This document shows positions 43,574 through 52,161 of a stretch of 55,532 nucleotides of DNA, in pieces. Every line of letters starts with the position of its first letter. Within the stretch, counting starts at the first letter, position 1. The DNA lies in contig JAAYCN010000109.1 in the NCBI GenBank assembly GCA_012729755.1, positions 1 through 55,532 on the forward strand, in the 5' to 3' direction. Origin of the DNA: Chloroflexota bacterium. Its GTDB lineage: Bacteria > Chloroflexota > Anaerolineae > Anaerolineales > Anaerolineaceae. The translations under genes were made by a program, and so were the position numbers. Under the pieces are notes generated by a model, which saw nothing but the letters and a program-made list of their open reading frames with translations, was not told where the DNA came from and made no database searches.

Positions 43574-46500
43574 ATGAAACGTGAAATGGTCATGACCGAT
43601 GGCAATGAAGCAACAGCTCATGTCGCTTACAGGCTTAGTGAAGTGATCGCAATCTACCCGATTACTCCTTCCTCAACGATGGGCGAATTAGCCGATCAGT
43701 GGATGGCGGAACGGTTGAATAACCTGTGGGGAACAATTCCATCGGTGGTGGAAATGCAGGCAGAAGGCGGCGCGGCTGGCGCAGTGCACGGCGCTCTGCA
43801 GGCAGGCGCCCTGACCACCACATTTACCGCGTCTCAGGGTATTTTGCTGATGATCCCGAATATGTACAAAATTGCTGGTGAGTTGACCCCAACCGTTTTT
43901 CATATCTCTGCCCGTTCACTATCCTCTCAGGCGCTCTCCATTTTTGGAGACCACCAGGATGTGATGGCGGCGCGGTCGACTGGGTTCGCGATGCTGGTCA
44001 GCAATTCAGTTCAGGAAGCCCAGGATATGGCGGCAATCGCGACCGCGGCCACGCTGCGCGCGCGAGTTCCCTTTATCCACTTCTTTGACGGCTTCCGCAC
44101 TTCGCATGAGATCAACAAAATCGAACGTCTAAGCGATGACGACCTGCGCGCGTTGGTGAATGATGAAATGATTTTCGCTCATCGCTCAAGAGCTTTAACC
44201 CCAGACAGACCAGTGTTGCGCGGTACGGCGCAGAACCCCGATGTGTACTTCCAGGGCCGTGAGACGGTTAACCGCTATTACACTGAATGCCCGCGTATTG
44301 TTGAAGAGGAAATGGAACGTTTCGCCGACCTGACCGGCCGAGAATATAAGTTGGTTGAATATTATGGCGCGGCAGATGCCGACCGTGTGGTGGTGATCAT
44401 GGGCTCAGCGGCTCAAACCGCTGCCGAAACCGCCGAATATCTTGTCAAACACGGCAAAGATAAAGTGGGTGTTTTGGCGGTGCGTTTGTATCGCCCCTTC
44501 CCGGTGGAAGCGTTTGTGAAAGCTATTCCGGCGACGGTGAAGAAAATCGCTGTGCTTGACCGCACCAAGGAAATTGGCGCGACTGGTGAGCCTCTGTATG
44601 TCGATGTGGTATCTGCCATGCAGACCGGTGTGTCAAGCGGTATGGCAAACTGCAAGAAGATGCCAGCGCTGGTTGGGGGCAGATATGGTTTGTCTTCGAA
44701 GGAATTCACGCCCGCGATGGTGAAGGGCGTGTTTGATGAGTTGAAAAAAGACGCTCCGAAAACCGACTTTACCGTGGGCATCATCGATGATGTGACTCAC
44801 CTTTCGATCGATTTCGATCCGAGCTTTGAAATTTTGGGCAATGATGTGGTGCAGGCGATGTTCTTTGGCCTCGGTGCGGATGGCACAGTTGGCGCGAATA
44901 AGAACTCAATCAAGATCATCGGCGATGAAACCGAAAACTTTGCTCAGGGCTACTTTGAATATGACTCGAAAAAGTCTGGCGCGGTGACCGTTTCACACTT
45001 GCGCTTTGGACCAAAACCGATCAAGGCGCCTTATCAAATCTCAACTGGCGAAGCCAACTTCATTGGCTGCCACCAGGTAAGCTTTGTGGACCGCTTTGAC
45101 ATGCTTAAATTTGCCCGACCCGGTTCGGTTTTCCTGATGAACAGCATCTATGGACCTGATGAGGTGTGGGATACACTGACGAAGGACATGCAGAAAAATC
45201 TGATCGATAAGAAGATTAAGTTCTATGTTATCGACGCGTATGATGTCGCTGAAAAGACCGGTATGGGCCAGCGCATTAACACGATCATGCAGACCTGTTT
45301 CTTTGCCATCAGTGGCATCTTGCCCAAGGATGAAGCAATCCAGCAGATCAAGCATTCGATCGAGCATACTTACAGAAAGCGCGGCGAGGCTGTGGTAAAA
45401 AAGAACTATGCCGCGGTCGATCAGGCTGTGGCGAACATGCACGAAGTGAAGGTGCCCGCGAAGGTCACGAGCACAAAACCGCGCCTATCCCCCGTTCCGG
45501 TGAACGCGCCAGAGTACGTACGTGAAACATTGGGCATGATTATCGACCGTCGCGGCAATGAGGTTAAAGTCAGCCAGATGCCAGATGATGGCACCTTCCC
45601 GACCGCCACAACCCAGTGGGAAAAGCGCAATATCGCGCTCGAAATTCCGGTGTGGGACCCCAATATCTGCATCCAGTGCGGTAAATGTTCACTTGTCTGC
45701 CCTCACGCAGCCATTCGCACCAAGCTCTATAAGGATGAGCTGCTCAAAGACGCTCCCGAAAGCTTCAAACATACCGCTTCAAAGACCGCGCAGTGGAAAG
45801 AGGGCTATTCGTTCACGGTTCAGGTTGCTCCTGAGGACTGCACCGGCTGCGGCATGTGTGTCGAGAACTGCCCAGGCAAAGATAAGGCTGATCCATCACG
45901 CCACGCTATTAACATGGCTCCTCAACCGCCACTCCGCGCGCAGGAAAAGAAAAATTGGGATTTCTTCCTGACCCTGCCGTTGATCGACCGCGCGACCGTG
46001 CCATTGAACTTGGTCAAGTTCTCTCAATTGTTTGAGCCGACCTTCGAGTTCTCTGGCGCGTGTGCAGGCTGTGGCGAGACCCCTTATATCAAGCTGGTTT
46101 CGCAGCTGTTCGGCGACCGCATGGTGGTGGCGAACGCTACCGGCTGTACTTCTATTTATGGCGGTAACCTGCCGACAACTCCATGGGCGAAGAACGTGGA
46201 TGGCCGCGGCCCGGCATGGTCGAACTCACTGTTCGAAGATAACGCTGAGTTTGGCATGGGCATGCGCCTGACAATCGACAAATTCAAGGAATTTGCCTCT
46301 GAACTGCTCACCAAGCATAAGGCTGTTGTGGGTGAAAAACTGGCGGATGAGATCTTGAATGCTACCCAGAAGACCGAAGGCGATATTCAGGAGCAGCGCA
46401 AACGTGTCGCGAAGTTGAAGGACGCTTTGAAGGGCAAGAAGGAAGGTGACCTGAGGCAACTGCTTTCGCTGGCTGATTATCTGGTGCGCAAGAGCGTCTG

Positions 46501-47170
46501 GATTATGGGTGGAGATGGCTGGGCTTATGATATCGGCTACGGCGGTCTTGACCATGTTCTGGCTTCAGGCCGAGATATCAACGTGCTGGTATTGGACACG
46601 GAAGTGTACTCGAACACTGGCGGTCAGTCCTCCAAGGCGACTCCCCGCGCGGCGGTGGCGAAGTTCGCGGCGAATGGCAAGGACAAACCCAAGAAAGATC
46701 TGGGCTATATCTCGATGACTTATGGCAACATCTATGTGGCACGTGTGGCGATGGGCGCTAATGACGCGCAAACGCTGAAAGCATTCGTTGAGGCGGATTC
46801 TTACGAAGGCCCCTCACTGGTTATCGCTTACAGCCACTGCATCGCTCACGGTGTGGATATGAAGAAGGGTTTGGCTCAGCAGAAGCTTGCGGTCAACTCC
46901 GGCGCATGGCAGCTATACCGCTATGACCCGCGCCTGGTGGAAGAGGGCAAGAATCCGCTGCAGCTCGACTCGAAGGCACCGAGCATTCCAGTTTCGGAGT
47001 ATGCCTATAATGAGACCCGCTACCGCATGTTGCTGCAGTCAGACGAAGAGCGCGCGGAAGAGCTGATGAAACACGCTCAGATTGACGCTGACCGCCGCTG
47101 GAAGCTGTATGAGCAGCTGGCAGCGATGGACTATTCAAAGGCTGAAACACCTGAGCCAAAGAAGGAATAA
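43574..47170 (+). CDS. nifJ: Pyruvate:ferredoxin (flavodoxin) oxidoreductase
   Basis: 1198 residues, single-chain form with all domains fused. AIYPITPSSTMGELAD starts domain I; two 4Fe-4S motifs, CIQCGKCSLVCP and CTGCGMCVENCP, lie near 697 and 756; GACAGCGETPY near 828 and DTEVYSNTGGQSSKATP near 1012 form the thiamine diphosphate site and bind a third cluster. Oxidises pyruvate to acetyl-CoA and CO2 and reduces ferredoxin, so anaerobic metabolism. TTAAGGAG nine bases before ATG. Monocistronic now, since the following DHODH-like gene has decayed. Confidence 0.97.
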   Translation: MKREMVMTDGNEATAHVAYRLSEVIAIYPITPSSTMGELADQWMAERLNNLWGTIPSVVEMQAEGGAAGAVHGALQAGALTTTFTASQGILLMIPNMYKIAGELTPTVFHISARSLSSQALSIFGDHQDVMAARSTGFAMLVSNSVQEAQDMAAIATAATLRARVPFIHFFDGFRTSHEINKIERLSDDDLRALVNDEMIFAHRSRALTPDRPVLRGTAQNPDVYFQGRETVNRYYTECPRIVEEEMERFADLTGREYKLVEYYGAADADRVVVIMGSAAQTAAETAEYLVKHGKDKVGVLAVRLYRPFPVEAFVKAIPATVKKIAVLDRTKEIGATGEPLYVDVVSAMQTGVSSGMANCKKMPALVGGRYGLSSKEFTPAMVKGVFDELKKDAPKTDFTVGIIDDVTHLSIDFDPSFEILGNDVVQAMFFGLGADGTVGANKNSIKIIGDETENFAQGYFEYDSKKSGAVTVSHLRFGPKPIKAPYQISTGEANFIGCHQVSFVDRFDMLKFARPGSVFLMNSIYGPDEVWDTLTKDMQKNLIDKKIKFYVIDAYDVAEKTGMGQRINTIMQTCFFAISGILPKDEAIQQIKHSIEHTYRKRGEAVVKKNYAAVDQAVANMHEVKVPAKVTSTKPRLSPVPVNAPEYVRETLGMIIDRRGNEVKVSQMPDDGTFPTATTQWEKRNIALEIPVWDPNICIQCGKCSLVCPHAAIRTKLYKDELLKDAPESFKHTASKTAQWKEGYSFTVQVAPEDCTGCGMCVENCPGKDKADPSRHAINMAPQPPLRAQEKKNWDFFLTLPLIDRATVPLNLVKFSQLFEPTFEFSGACAGCGETPYIKLVSQLFGDRMVVANATGCTSIYGGNLPTTPWAKNVDGRGPAWSNSLFEDNAEFGMGMRLTIDKFKEFASELLTKHKAVVGEKLADEILNATQKTEGDIQEQRKRVAKLKDALKGKKEGDLRQLLSLADYLVRKSVWIMGGDGWAYDIGYGGLDHVLASGRDINVLVLDTEVYSNTGGQSSKATPRAAVAKFAANGKDKPKKDLGYISMTYGNIYVARVAMGANDAQTLKAFVEADSYEGPSLVIAYSHCIAHGVDMKKGLAQQKLAVNSGAWQLYRYDPRLVEEGKNPLQLDSKAPSIPVSEYAYNETRYRMLLQSDEERAEELMKHAQIDADRRWKLYEQLAAMDYSKAETPEPKKE

Positions 47171-47223
47171 AAAGCTATACTTTGGCTGCCGCGATCGAGC
47201 GGTTTGACATAGTAAGGTAGAAT

Positions 47224-47251
47224 AAACGATGACTCAATTGAGTCATCGTTT
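47224..47251 (+). terminator. Rho-independent terminator of nifJ
   Basis: Perfect 28-bp palindrome AAACGATGACTCAA/TTGAGTCATCGTTT followed by TCTATCTTT. Confidence 0.85.
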
Positions 47252-47277
47252 TCTATCTTTATTCCAAGGAGAACAGC

Positions 47278-47394
47278 ATCGCTGATCTGAAAACCAGTTT
47301 TGTTGGCATCGACCTAAACAGCCCGCTGGGAATTTTGCCTTCGCTGATTTCGGAAAGGATAGAAACTGACCGAGAATGGGAGAAGATCGTTTGA
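47278..47394 (+). pseudogene. 5' remnant of a dihydroorotate dehydrogenase-like gene with ATC in place of the start codon
   Basis: CAAGGAGAACAGC is a full ribosome binding site, but the codon at the correct distance is ATC, not ATG. The 38-codon frame that follows, ADLKTSFVGIDLNSPL..., ends at TGA. Its beginning matches the N-terminus of DHODH-like proteins (AxL-T-x-F-x-G-x-x-L-x-x-P), a family often found after nifJ. The start codon appears mutated and nearly all the gene lost. A short ATC-initiated peptide is possible but unlikely. Confidence 0.55.
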
Positions 47395-47414
47395 CACGAT
47401 CGGGTTTGGATTAA

Positions 47415-49361
47415 ATGACTGTTGTTGATGATATTAAATCTCAGATTGATCTGGTAGACATCGTCTCTCAGACGGTAAAACTGCGCAAAGCCGGAAAAAA
47501 TTATTCCGGTTTTTGCCCTTTCCACAGCAACACGCGTACGCCGGCGTTTGTGGTCTTCCCTGAGACGCAGACCTGGCGCTGCTTTGGGCAGTGCAACACG
47601 GGTGGGGATGTGTTTGGCTATGTGATGAAGCGGGAGAACTGGGATTTTGGCGAGACGCTGAAATATCTGGCTGATAAAGCCGGGGTGACCCTGCCGAGCT
47701 ATCAACCGGCGAACGAAAAAGCTGAGGAGGTTAAAAAGACCATCGCGCAGCTGCTGCAGGACGCGGCAGATTATTACCGTCAACAGATGATTGACACGAA
47801 ACAAGGGCAGGAAGCGCTGGCTTACCTGCGCAAGCGGGGGTTGAACGATGAGACGATTAAAATCTGGGGATTAGGATACGCGCCGGCTGGCTGGAACGAG
47901 CTGACTAACGCGATGAAGCGCAGGGGGTATACAGACGCGCTGCTGGTCGAGGCGGGGCTGGCGACGGAGCGCGACGATGGGGGTATCTATGACAGATTCA
48001 GGCATCGGTTGATGTTCCCGATCAGGGATACCTACGGCAAGATGGCTGGTTTCGGAGGGCGGGTGTTGGACCCGAACGATGTGCCTAAATATATAAACTC
48101 GCCAAAAACTGAACTGTTTGATAAGGGCAGGCTGTTATATGGGTTGGACCTGGCGCGTCAGGCGATCAGAGCGGAAGAACAAGCGGTGATCGTGGAAGGC
48201 TACATGGACGTGATTGGATTGTATCAGGCAGGGTTCAAAAATGCGATCAGCCCAATGGGTACGGCTCTGACTGAAGATCAGTTCAGGCTGCTGAAAAAGT
48301 TCAGCCGCAACCTGGTTTTGGCGCTCGACCCCGACGCGGCGGGTGAAAAAGCCACGCTGAAAGGGCTGGAAACCGCGCGTAAGACGATGGATCAGGACAC
48401 TGAGCTGACCTATGACGCGCGCGGTCTGTTGCGCATGGAGAGCCGGCTGAGCGCGGACATTCGGGTGACAACCCTGCCAGATGGGCGGGACCCTGACGAG
48501 ATCGCGCTGGCTGACCCTGAGGCCTGGCGGGAGATTCTGACTCAGGCCAAACCGGTGGTGATGCACGTGATGGAAATGGCGGCGCGTGATCAGGATCTGA
48601 ACGACGCCAAGGTGAAACGTGAAATTGCCGCTCAAATCGTGCCGTTGATCGAGGATGTGGCTGACCCTGTCGAGCGGGAAGCTTATCGTCAGGCGTTGGC
48701 GCGCATGCTCAAAATTGATGAGCGCGCGCTGATGGGCGCCGCGCCGCCAACGCGCAAAGCCCGTTCGAAACCTGCCCGTGAAATGACAGTGCCATCGCAG
48801 GAGCGGATAGCGACCCCCGCGCAGCGCAACCGACTGTTGGAGCGGGTGGTCCTTCAGGCATTGGCGCGCGACCCCGAAGCGCTATTTAAATTGAACCGCG
48901 CGTTAGTGAAACTGGGTATTCCCTCGTTGAATGAAAAAGATTTTGTTGAGAGCGATTTTGTGATCGCCTTTCAGATCATCCAAACCGCGCTTCAGCAGGA
49001 TGAGGTCGCGACAATTGATTTTGTCAAAGAAAACCTGCCTGAAGACCTCGAACTGAACGCGGCTGAGGAGCCGGAATTTAATGATGTCAGGCCGATTTCT
49101 GAAGCTAAACGGTTGGAAGAATTGATTCGAAACGTGCTGCGCATCAGACGAAATTTGGTGGAGCACCGCATTAATGAGATCGTTTACCTGCAGTCGGCTG
49201 AGATGGAAGAAAAGTTATACAGCGATGAAGAGGCGCAGTTCTTGTTGTTGGAACAGTTGAATCAACGCCGGTTGATCGATGTGGCGTTGCGGCTGCCGGA
49301 CGCGGGCGGAAACGGCAAAGCTTTCACAACTAATAAAGGGACGACCCGGGTGAAAAAATGA
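47415..49361 (+). CDS. dnaG: DNA primase
   Basis: 648 residues. The zinc domain has GFCPFHSNTRTPAF and WRCFGQCNTGGD, giving Cys-His and Cys-Cys ligands (CHC2). YDRFRHRLMFPIRD and the Toprim motif VIVEGYMDVIGLYQAG with LALDPDAAG form the catalytic core. The C-terminal helicase-binding part is present. Makes RNA primers. The start lacks a clear Shine-Dalgarno (GGATTA only). It overlaps rpoD in ATGA, the conserved macromolecular synthesis order. Confidence 0.96.
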   Translation: MTVVDDIKSQIDLVDIVSQTVKLRKAGKNYSGFCPFHSNTRTPAFVVFPETQTWRCFGQCNTGGDVFGYVMKRENWDFGETLKYLADKAGVTLPSYQPANEKAEEVKKTIAQLLQDAADYYRQQMIDTKQGQEALAYLRKRGLNDETIKIWGLGYAPAGWNELTNAMKRRGYTDALLVEAGLATERDDGGIYDRFRHRLMFPIRDTYGKMAGFGGRVLDPNDVPKYINSPKTELFDKGRLLYGLDLARQAIRAEEQAVIVEGYMDVIGLYQAGFKNAISPMGTALTEDQFRLLKKFSRNLVLALDPDAAGEKATLKGLETARKTMDQDTELTYDARGLLRMESRLSADIRVTTLPDGRDPDEIALADPEAWREILTQAKPVVMHVMEMAARDQDLNDAKVKREIAAQIVPLIEDVADPVEREAYRQALARMLKIDERALMGAAPPTRKARSKPAREMTVPSQERIATPAQRNRLLERVVLQALARDPEALFKLNRALVKLGIPSLNEKDFVESDFVIAFQIIQTALQQDEVATIDFVKENLPEDLELNAAEEPEFNDVRPISEAKRLEELIRNVLRIRRNLVEHRINEIVYLQSAEMEEKLYSDEEAQFLLLEQLNQRRLIDVALRLPDAGGNGKAFTTNKGTTRVKK

Positions 49362-50791
49362 GCGACGCAGATGATTTTGATTTTTCTGACGACGACAGTT
49401 TTCTTGAGGAATTCGCGGAAGATGAAATGCAGCGCCCGCCACTGCTGGAAGTGGGGGTGGACGATCCGATACAGCTTTATTTGCGTGATATCACGCGCAG
49501 CGGCCTGTTGAGTGAGGACCAGGAGTTTCATTTAGCGATTTGCGTGCAGGCTGAGACGTTGTTGAAGCTTTACCTGGATGAAACGGGCAGTTTTGAGTTT
49601 GATTTGGTCTATAACGACCTGGTGACGAGCTGGGGGCAGGTGATTTCGGACTGCAAACGGCTCAAAGTCACTCCGCCAACGCTTAGCGAAGTGTTGCGCG
49701 AGGCTGCTTCTCTGTACCTCAAGCCAATTAACAACTCCGTATCAGCAACGCGGGCGTACCTGGACGATGAACGTTGGCGTAACGACAAGCATTGGACAGT
49801 GTTGGCGACCAATCTGGTGCGCTTTTTCTCAGACGCTTATCTCCTGCCGACCGGTTTTGTGGAAAAACTGGCTGCCGCGGCAGCGGAGACAGCGCTCGTG
49901 CCGAGCCTGGCGAAGTTGAGCGTGCCTAAACCTGGTCAGGATGTGTTGGCAGAGAATGTAATTGGGGTGAGTTTGAACGCCAAAGAAGCCACTGATCGTC
50001 TGGTGGAATATAACCTGAGACTGGTAATCAGTATCGCCAAGCGCTTTACCAACCGCGGAGTGTCGCTGATGGATCTGATTCAGGAAGGCAATATGGGGCT
50101 GATCAGGGCGATTCAGAAGTTTGATCCTGCCAAGGGCTTTCGTTTCAGCACTTACGCGACCTGGTGGATCAGGCAGGCAGTTGGGCGTTACATCCTTGAA
50201 AACGCGCGAACGATTCGCATCCCGATTCATATCACCGGTTCGCTGACCAAACTGAACAAAGCCCGACACACGCTCTTGCAGACGCTTGGCCGGGAACCCA
50301 CATCGGCTGAATTGGCGCTGGAATCTGATTTTATAGATGAGGCGGACGCCAAATTGATCAAAGCCGGTGAGCGGGAGAAACTAGATGAGCGGCTGTTAAA
50401 AGTGTGGGATGATGCCACAGTCAAGGTGGAACAGCTGCTTAAATCGGTCGAAGAGCCAATCTCGCTTGAGTCGCCAGTGGGCGATGAAGAGAACTCGACC
50501 CTTGGTGATTATATAGAGGATATTGACGCGGCTGAGCCGATTGATGAGGTGATGAGGGCAAACCTGCGCAGCGCGGTGAAAGCCTCACTCAACCAGCTGA
50601 CCGAAAAAGAACGTGCTGTGTTAGACCTGCGCTTTGGCCTGACGGATGGCGTTCACCGCTCGTTGGATGAGATCAGCATGGCTTTTGGGGTAACTCGCGA
50701 AAGGATCAGACAGATCGAAGCGACTGCCTTGCGGAAACTGCGCGATCCGCGTCGGCGCAACCCGCTGCAGGAATATTTTAAAGATCATTAA
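49358..50791 (+). CDS. rpoD: Primary RNA polymerase sigma factor
   Basis: 477 residues. An acidic N-terminus of about 35 residues is followed by region 1.2 (DDPIQLYLRDI), a divergent segment of about 150 residues, region 2 (NLRLVISIAKRF, DLIQEGNMGLIRAIQKFDP, FSTYATWWIRQAVGR), region 3 and region 4 (RSLDEISMAFGVTRERIRQI). The full conserved -10 and -35 recognition residues agree with the TATAAT/TTGACA sites seen in the window. Coupled to dnaG. Confidence 0.96.
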   Translation: MSDADDFDFSDDDSFLEEFAEDEMQRPPLLEVGVDDPIQLYLRDITRSGLLSEDQEFHLAICVQAETLLKLYLDETGSFEFDLVYNDLVTSWGQVISDCKRLKVTPPTLSEVLREAASLYLKPINNSVSATRAYLDDERWRNDKHWTVLATNLVRFFSDAYLLPTGFVEKLAAAAAETALVPSLAKLSVPKPGQDVLAENVIGVSLNAKEATDRLVEYNLRLVISIAKRFTNRGVSLMDLIQEGNMGLIRAIQKFDPAKGFRFSTYATWWIRQAVGRYILENARTIRIPIHITGSLTKLNKARHTLLQTLGREPTSAELALESDFIDEADAKLIKAGEREKLDERLLKVWDDATVKVEQLLKSVEEPISLESPVGDEENSTLGDYIEDIDAAEPIDEVMRANLRSAVKASLNQLTEKERAVLDLRFGLTDGVHRSLDEISMAFGVTRERIRQIEATALRKLRDPRRRNPLQEYFKDH

Positions 50792-50808
50792 TTAAAAATG
50801 AGAGCGAC

Positions 50809-51096
50809 ATGGATGCTGGCCGGCTGAAGGTATTTGAGGAGATTATCGCGGTGGTCAAACGAATCCCGCGCGGCAAGGTGGCGACCTATGGGCAGGTCGG
50901 CAGTTTGGCTGGCGGCTACAGCGGGCGGGTGGCAGGCTTTGCGCTGGCCTCTTTGCATTATCGCAGGGGCGAAGAAGCGCCCTGGCAGCGCGTGATTAAT
51001 CGGCTGGGCAAACTGAGTTTGAAGTCGTTTGACGGCGCGCTGCAGCGTTCGCTGCTTGAAGAGGAGGGGATCGTGTTTGATGCACATGATATGTGA
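50809..51096 (+). CDS. Alkyltransferase-like protein (ATL, MGMT fold without catalytic Cys)
   Basis: 95 residues. IPRGKVATYGQVGSLAGG is the DNA-binding helix region of methylguanine methyltransferases, but PWQRVIN stands where PCHRV holds the reactive Cys. Proteins with Trp there bind O6-alkylguanine and hand it to nucleotide excision repair, and a uvrB gene lies in the window. It starts 17 bases after rpoD and is probably cotranscribed. Confidence 0.9.
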   Translation: MDAGRLKVFEEIIAVVKRIPRGKVATYGQVGSLAGGYSGRVAGFALASLHYRRGEEAPWQRVINRLGKLSLKSFDGALQRSLLEEEGIVFDAHDM

Positions 51097-51120
51097 TATG
51101 ATTGACCTTGAGGAATACCA

Positions 51121-51984
51121 ATGGGATGGCGGAGCATGAAAGTGGAGTTTTTCTCGAACCCGGTTGATTTTTTGAAGGTGGTGAAACCTGTCCTGGTTCG
51201 CGCGGAGACGCGCAACAGCCTTGTCTATGGGTTGGCGCAGACCCTGGCGAAAGACTCGACGAGTTATAAGGATTTTGAGTTGTGGGTGATAAGAAATGAA
51301 GGGGGAGAGCTGTTGGCAGCAGCGCTGATGACTCCGCCGTATCCACTGGTGATTTGGTCTGACCCGTTAAATGATCAGGCAATTGGTGAACTGGCCGCGC
51401 GATTGATTGAAGCGGGCGTCAAAGTTCCGGCAGTGAATGGGCCGGAAAGTGAGGCGGAGAGTTTCGCGCGTTTCTGGACGCTAAAGACCGGCCAGAAATT
51501 GCGTGATGGCATGCGCATGCGCGCGTATGAGCTGGTTGAGGTGATTGAGCCTCCGCAGCCCGCGGGCGAGATGAGACAGGCGAAAGGAACGGACGCGGAG
51601 GTGATTCTGACTTTGCTTACTGCCATGCAGAAGGAAGCGATGGCGAACGACGCCTCACGACTGACGCTGGAAAAGGTGGGGCGGGCGATTGAAAGCGGCG
51701 TTGTGTATGTGTGGGAAGTTGACCACCGAGCGGTGACGGTGGCGATGAAATCGCGTGGGACAGAAACCTCGCAGTCGATCAGCGGAGTGTATACGCTCCC
51801 GGAAGAACGGGGTAAGGGATACGCCAGCGCGATCGTGGCAGGGTTGGCGCAGATGATTTTGGATGATGGCAAGCGCATGGCGACTTTGTTTACCGATCTC
51901 AGCAACCCGACCAGCAATTCGATTTATCAGAAAGTGGGTTTTAAAACGGTTTGTGATTATCAGCAGTACGATTTTGTGGAGTAG
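51121..51984 (+). CDS. GNAT family N-acetyltransferase
   Basis: 287 residues. The C-terminal GNAT fold (about 155-287) has acetyl-CoA motif A, SGVYTLPEERGKGYASAIV, and ending NPTSNSIYQKVGFKTV. The N-terminal half (about 140 residues) is unlike GNAT and of unknown role. GAGGA lies five bases before the ATG. Substrate unknown. Confidence 0.85.
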   Translation: MGWRSMKVEFFSNPVDFLKVVKPVLVRAETRNSLVYGLAQTLAKDSTSYKDFELWVIRNEGGELLAAALMTPPYPLVIWSDPLNDQAIGELAARLIEAGVKVPAVNGPESEAESFARFWTLKTGQKLRDGMRMRAYELVEVIEPPQPAGEMRQAKGTDAEVILTLLTAMQKEAMANDASRLTLEKVGRAIESGVVYVWEVDHRAVTVAMKSRGTETSQSISGVYTLPEERGKGYASAIVAGLAQMILDDGKRMATLFTDLSNPTSNSIYQKVGFKTVCDYQQYDFVE

Positions 51985-52149
51985 TCACAGCAAAAAGAGA
52001 CGGTTTGGGTTCGGGGCAGGCGAAAAACAGACTGAAAGCGCTGAATATTGCCGCGATAAGTTCGCGCCGTAAAACCGCAGGGACAAATGTAATCTCTCTG
52101 GGCAGTTGGGTAGTGGGATCAGGCGGAAGCAGGCAGGGGGAGAGGATGG

Positions 52150-52155
52150 TAAAAT
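52150..52155 (+). promoter_or_regulatory. -10 element, leaderless serine hydrolase transcript
   Basis: TAAAAT exactly six bases before the ATG, with no Shine-Dalgarno between. Confidence 0.5.
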
Positions 52156-52161
52156 TTCGCC

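Noticed and set aside
47391-47396. TTGACA before dnaG as a -35 box
   Set aside because: No -10 hexamer at the right distance; the ATG is only 19 bases downstream.
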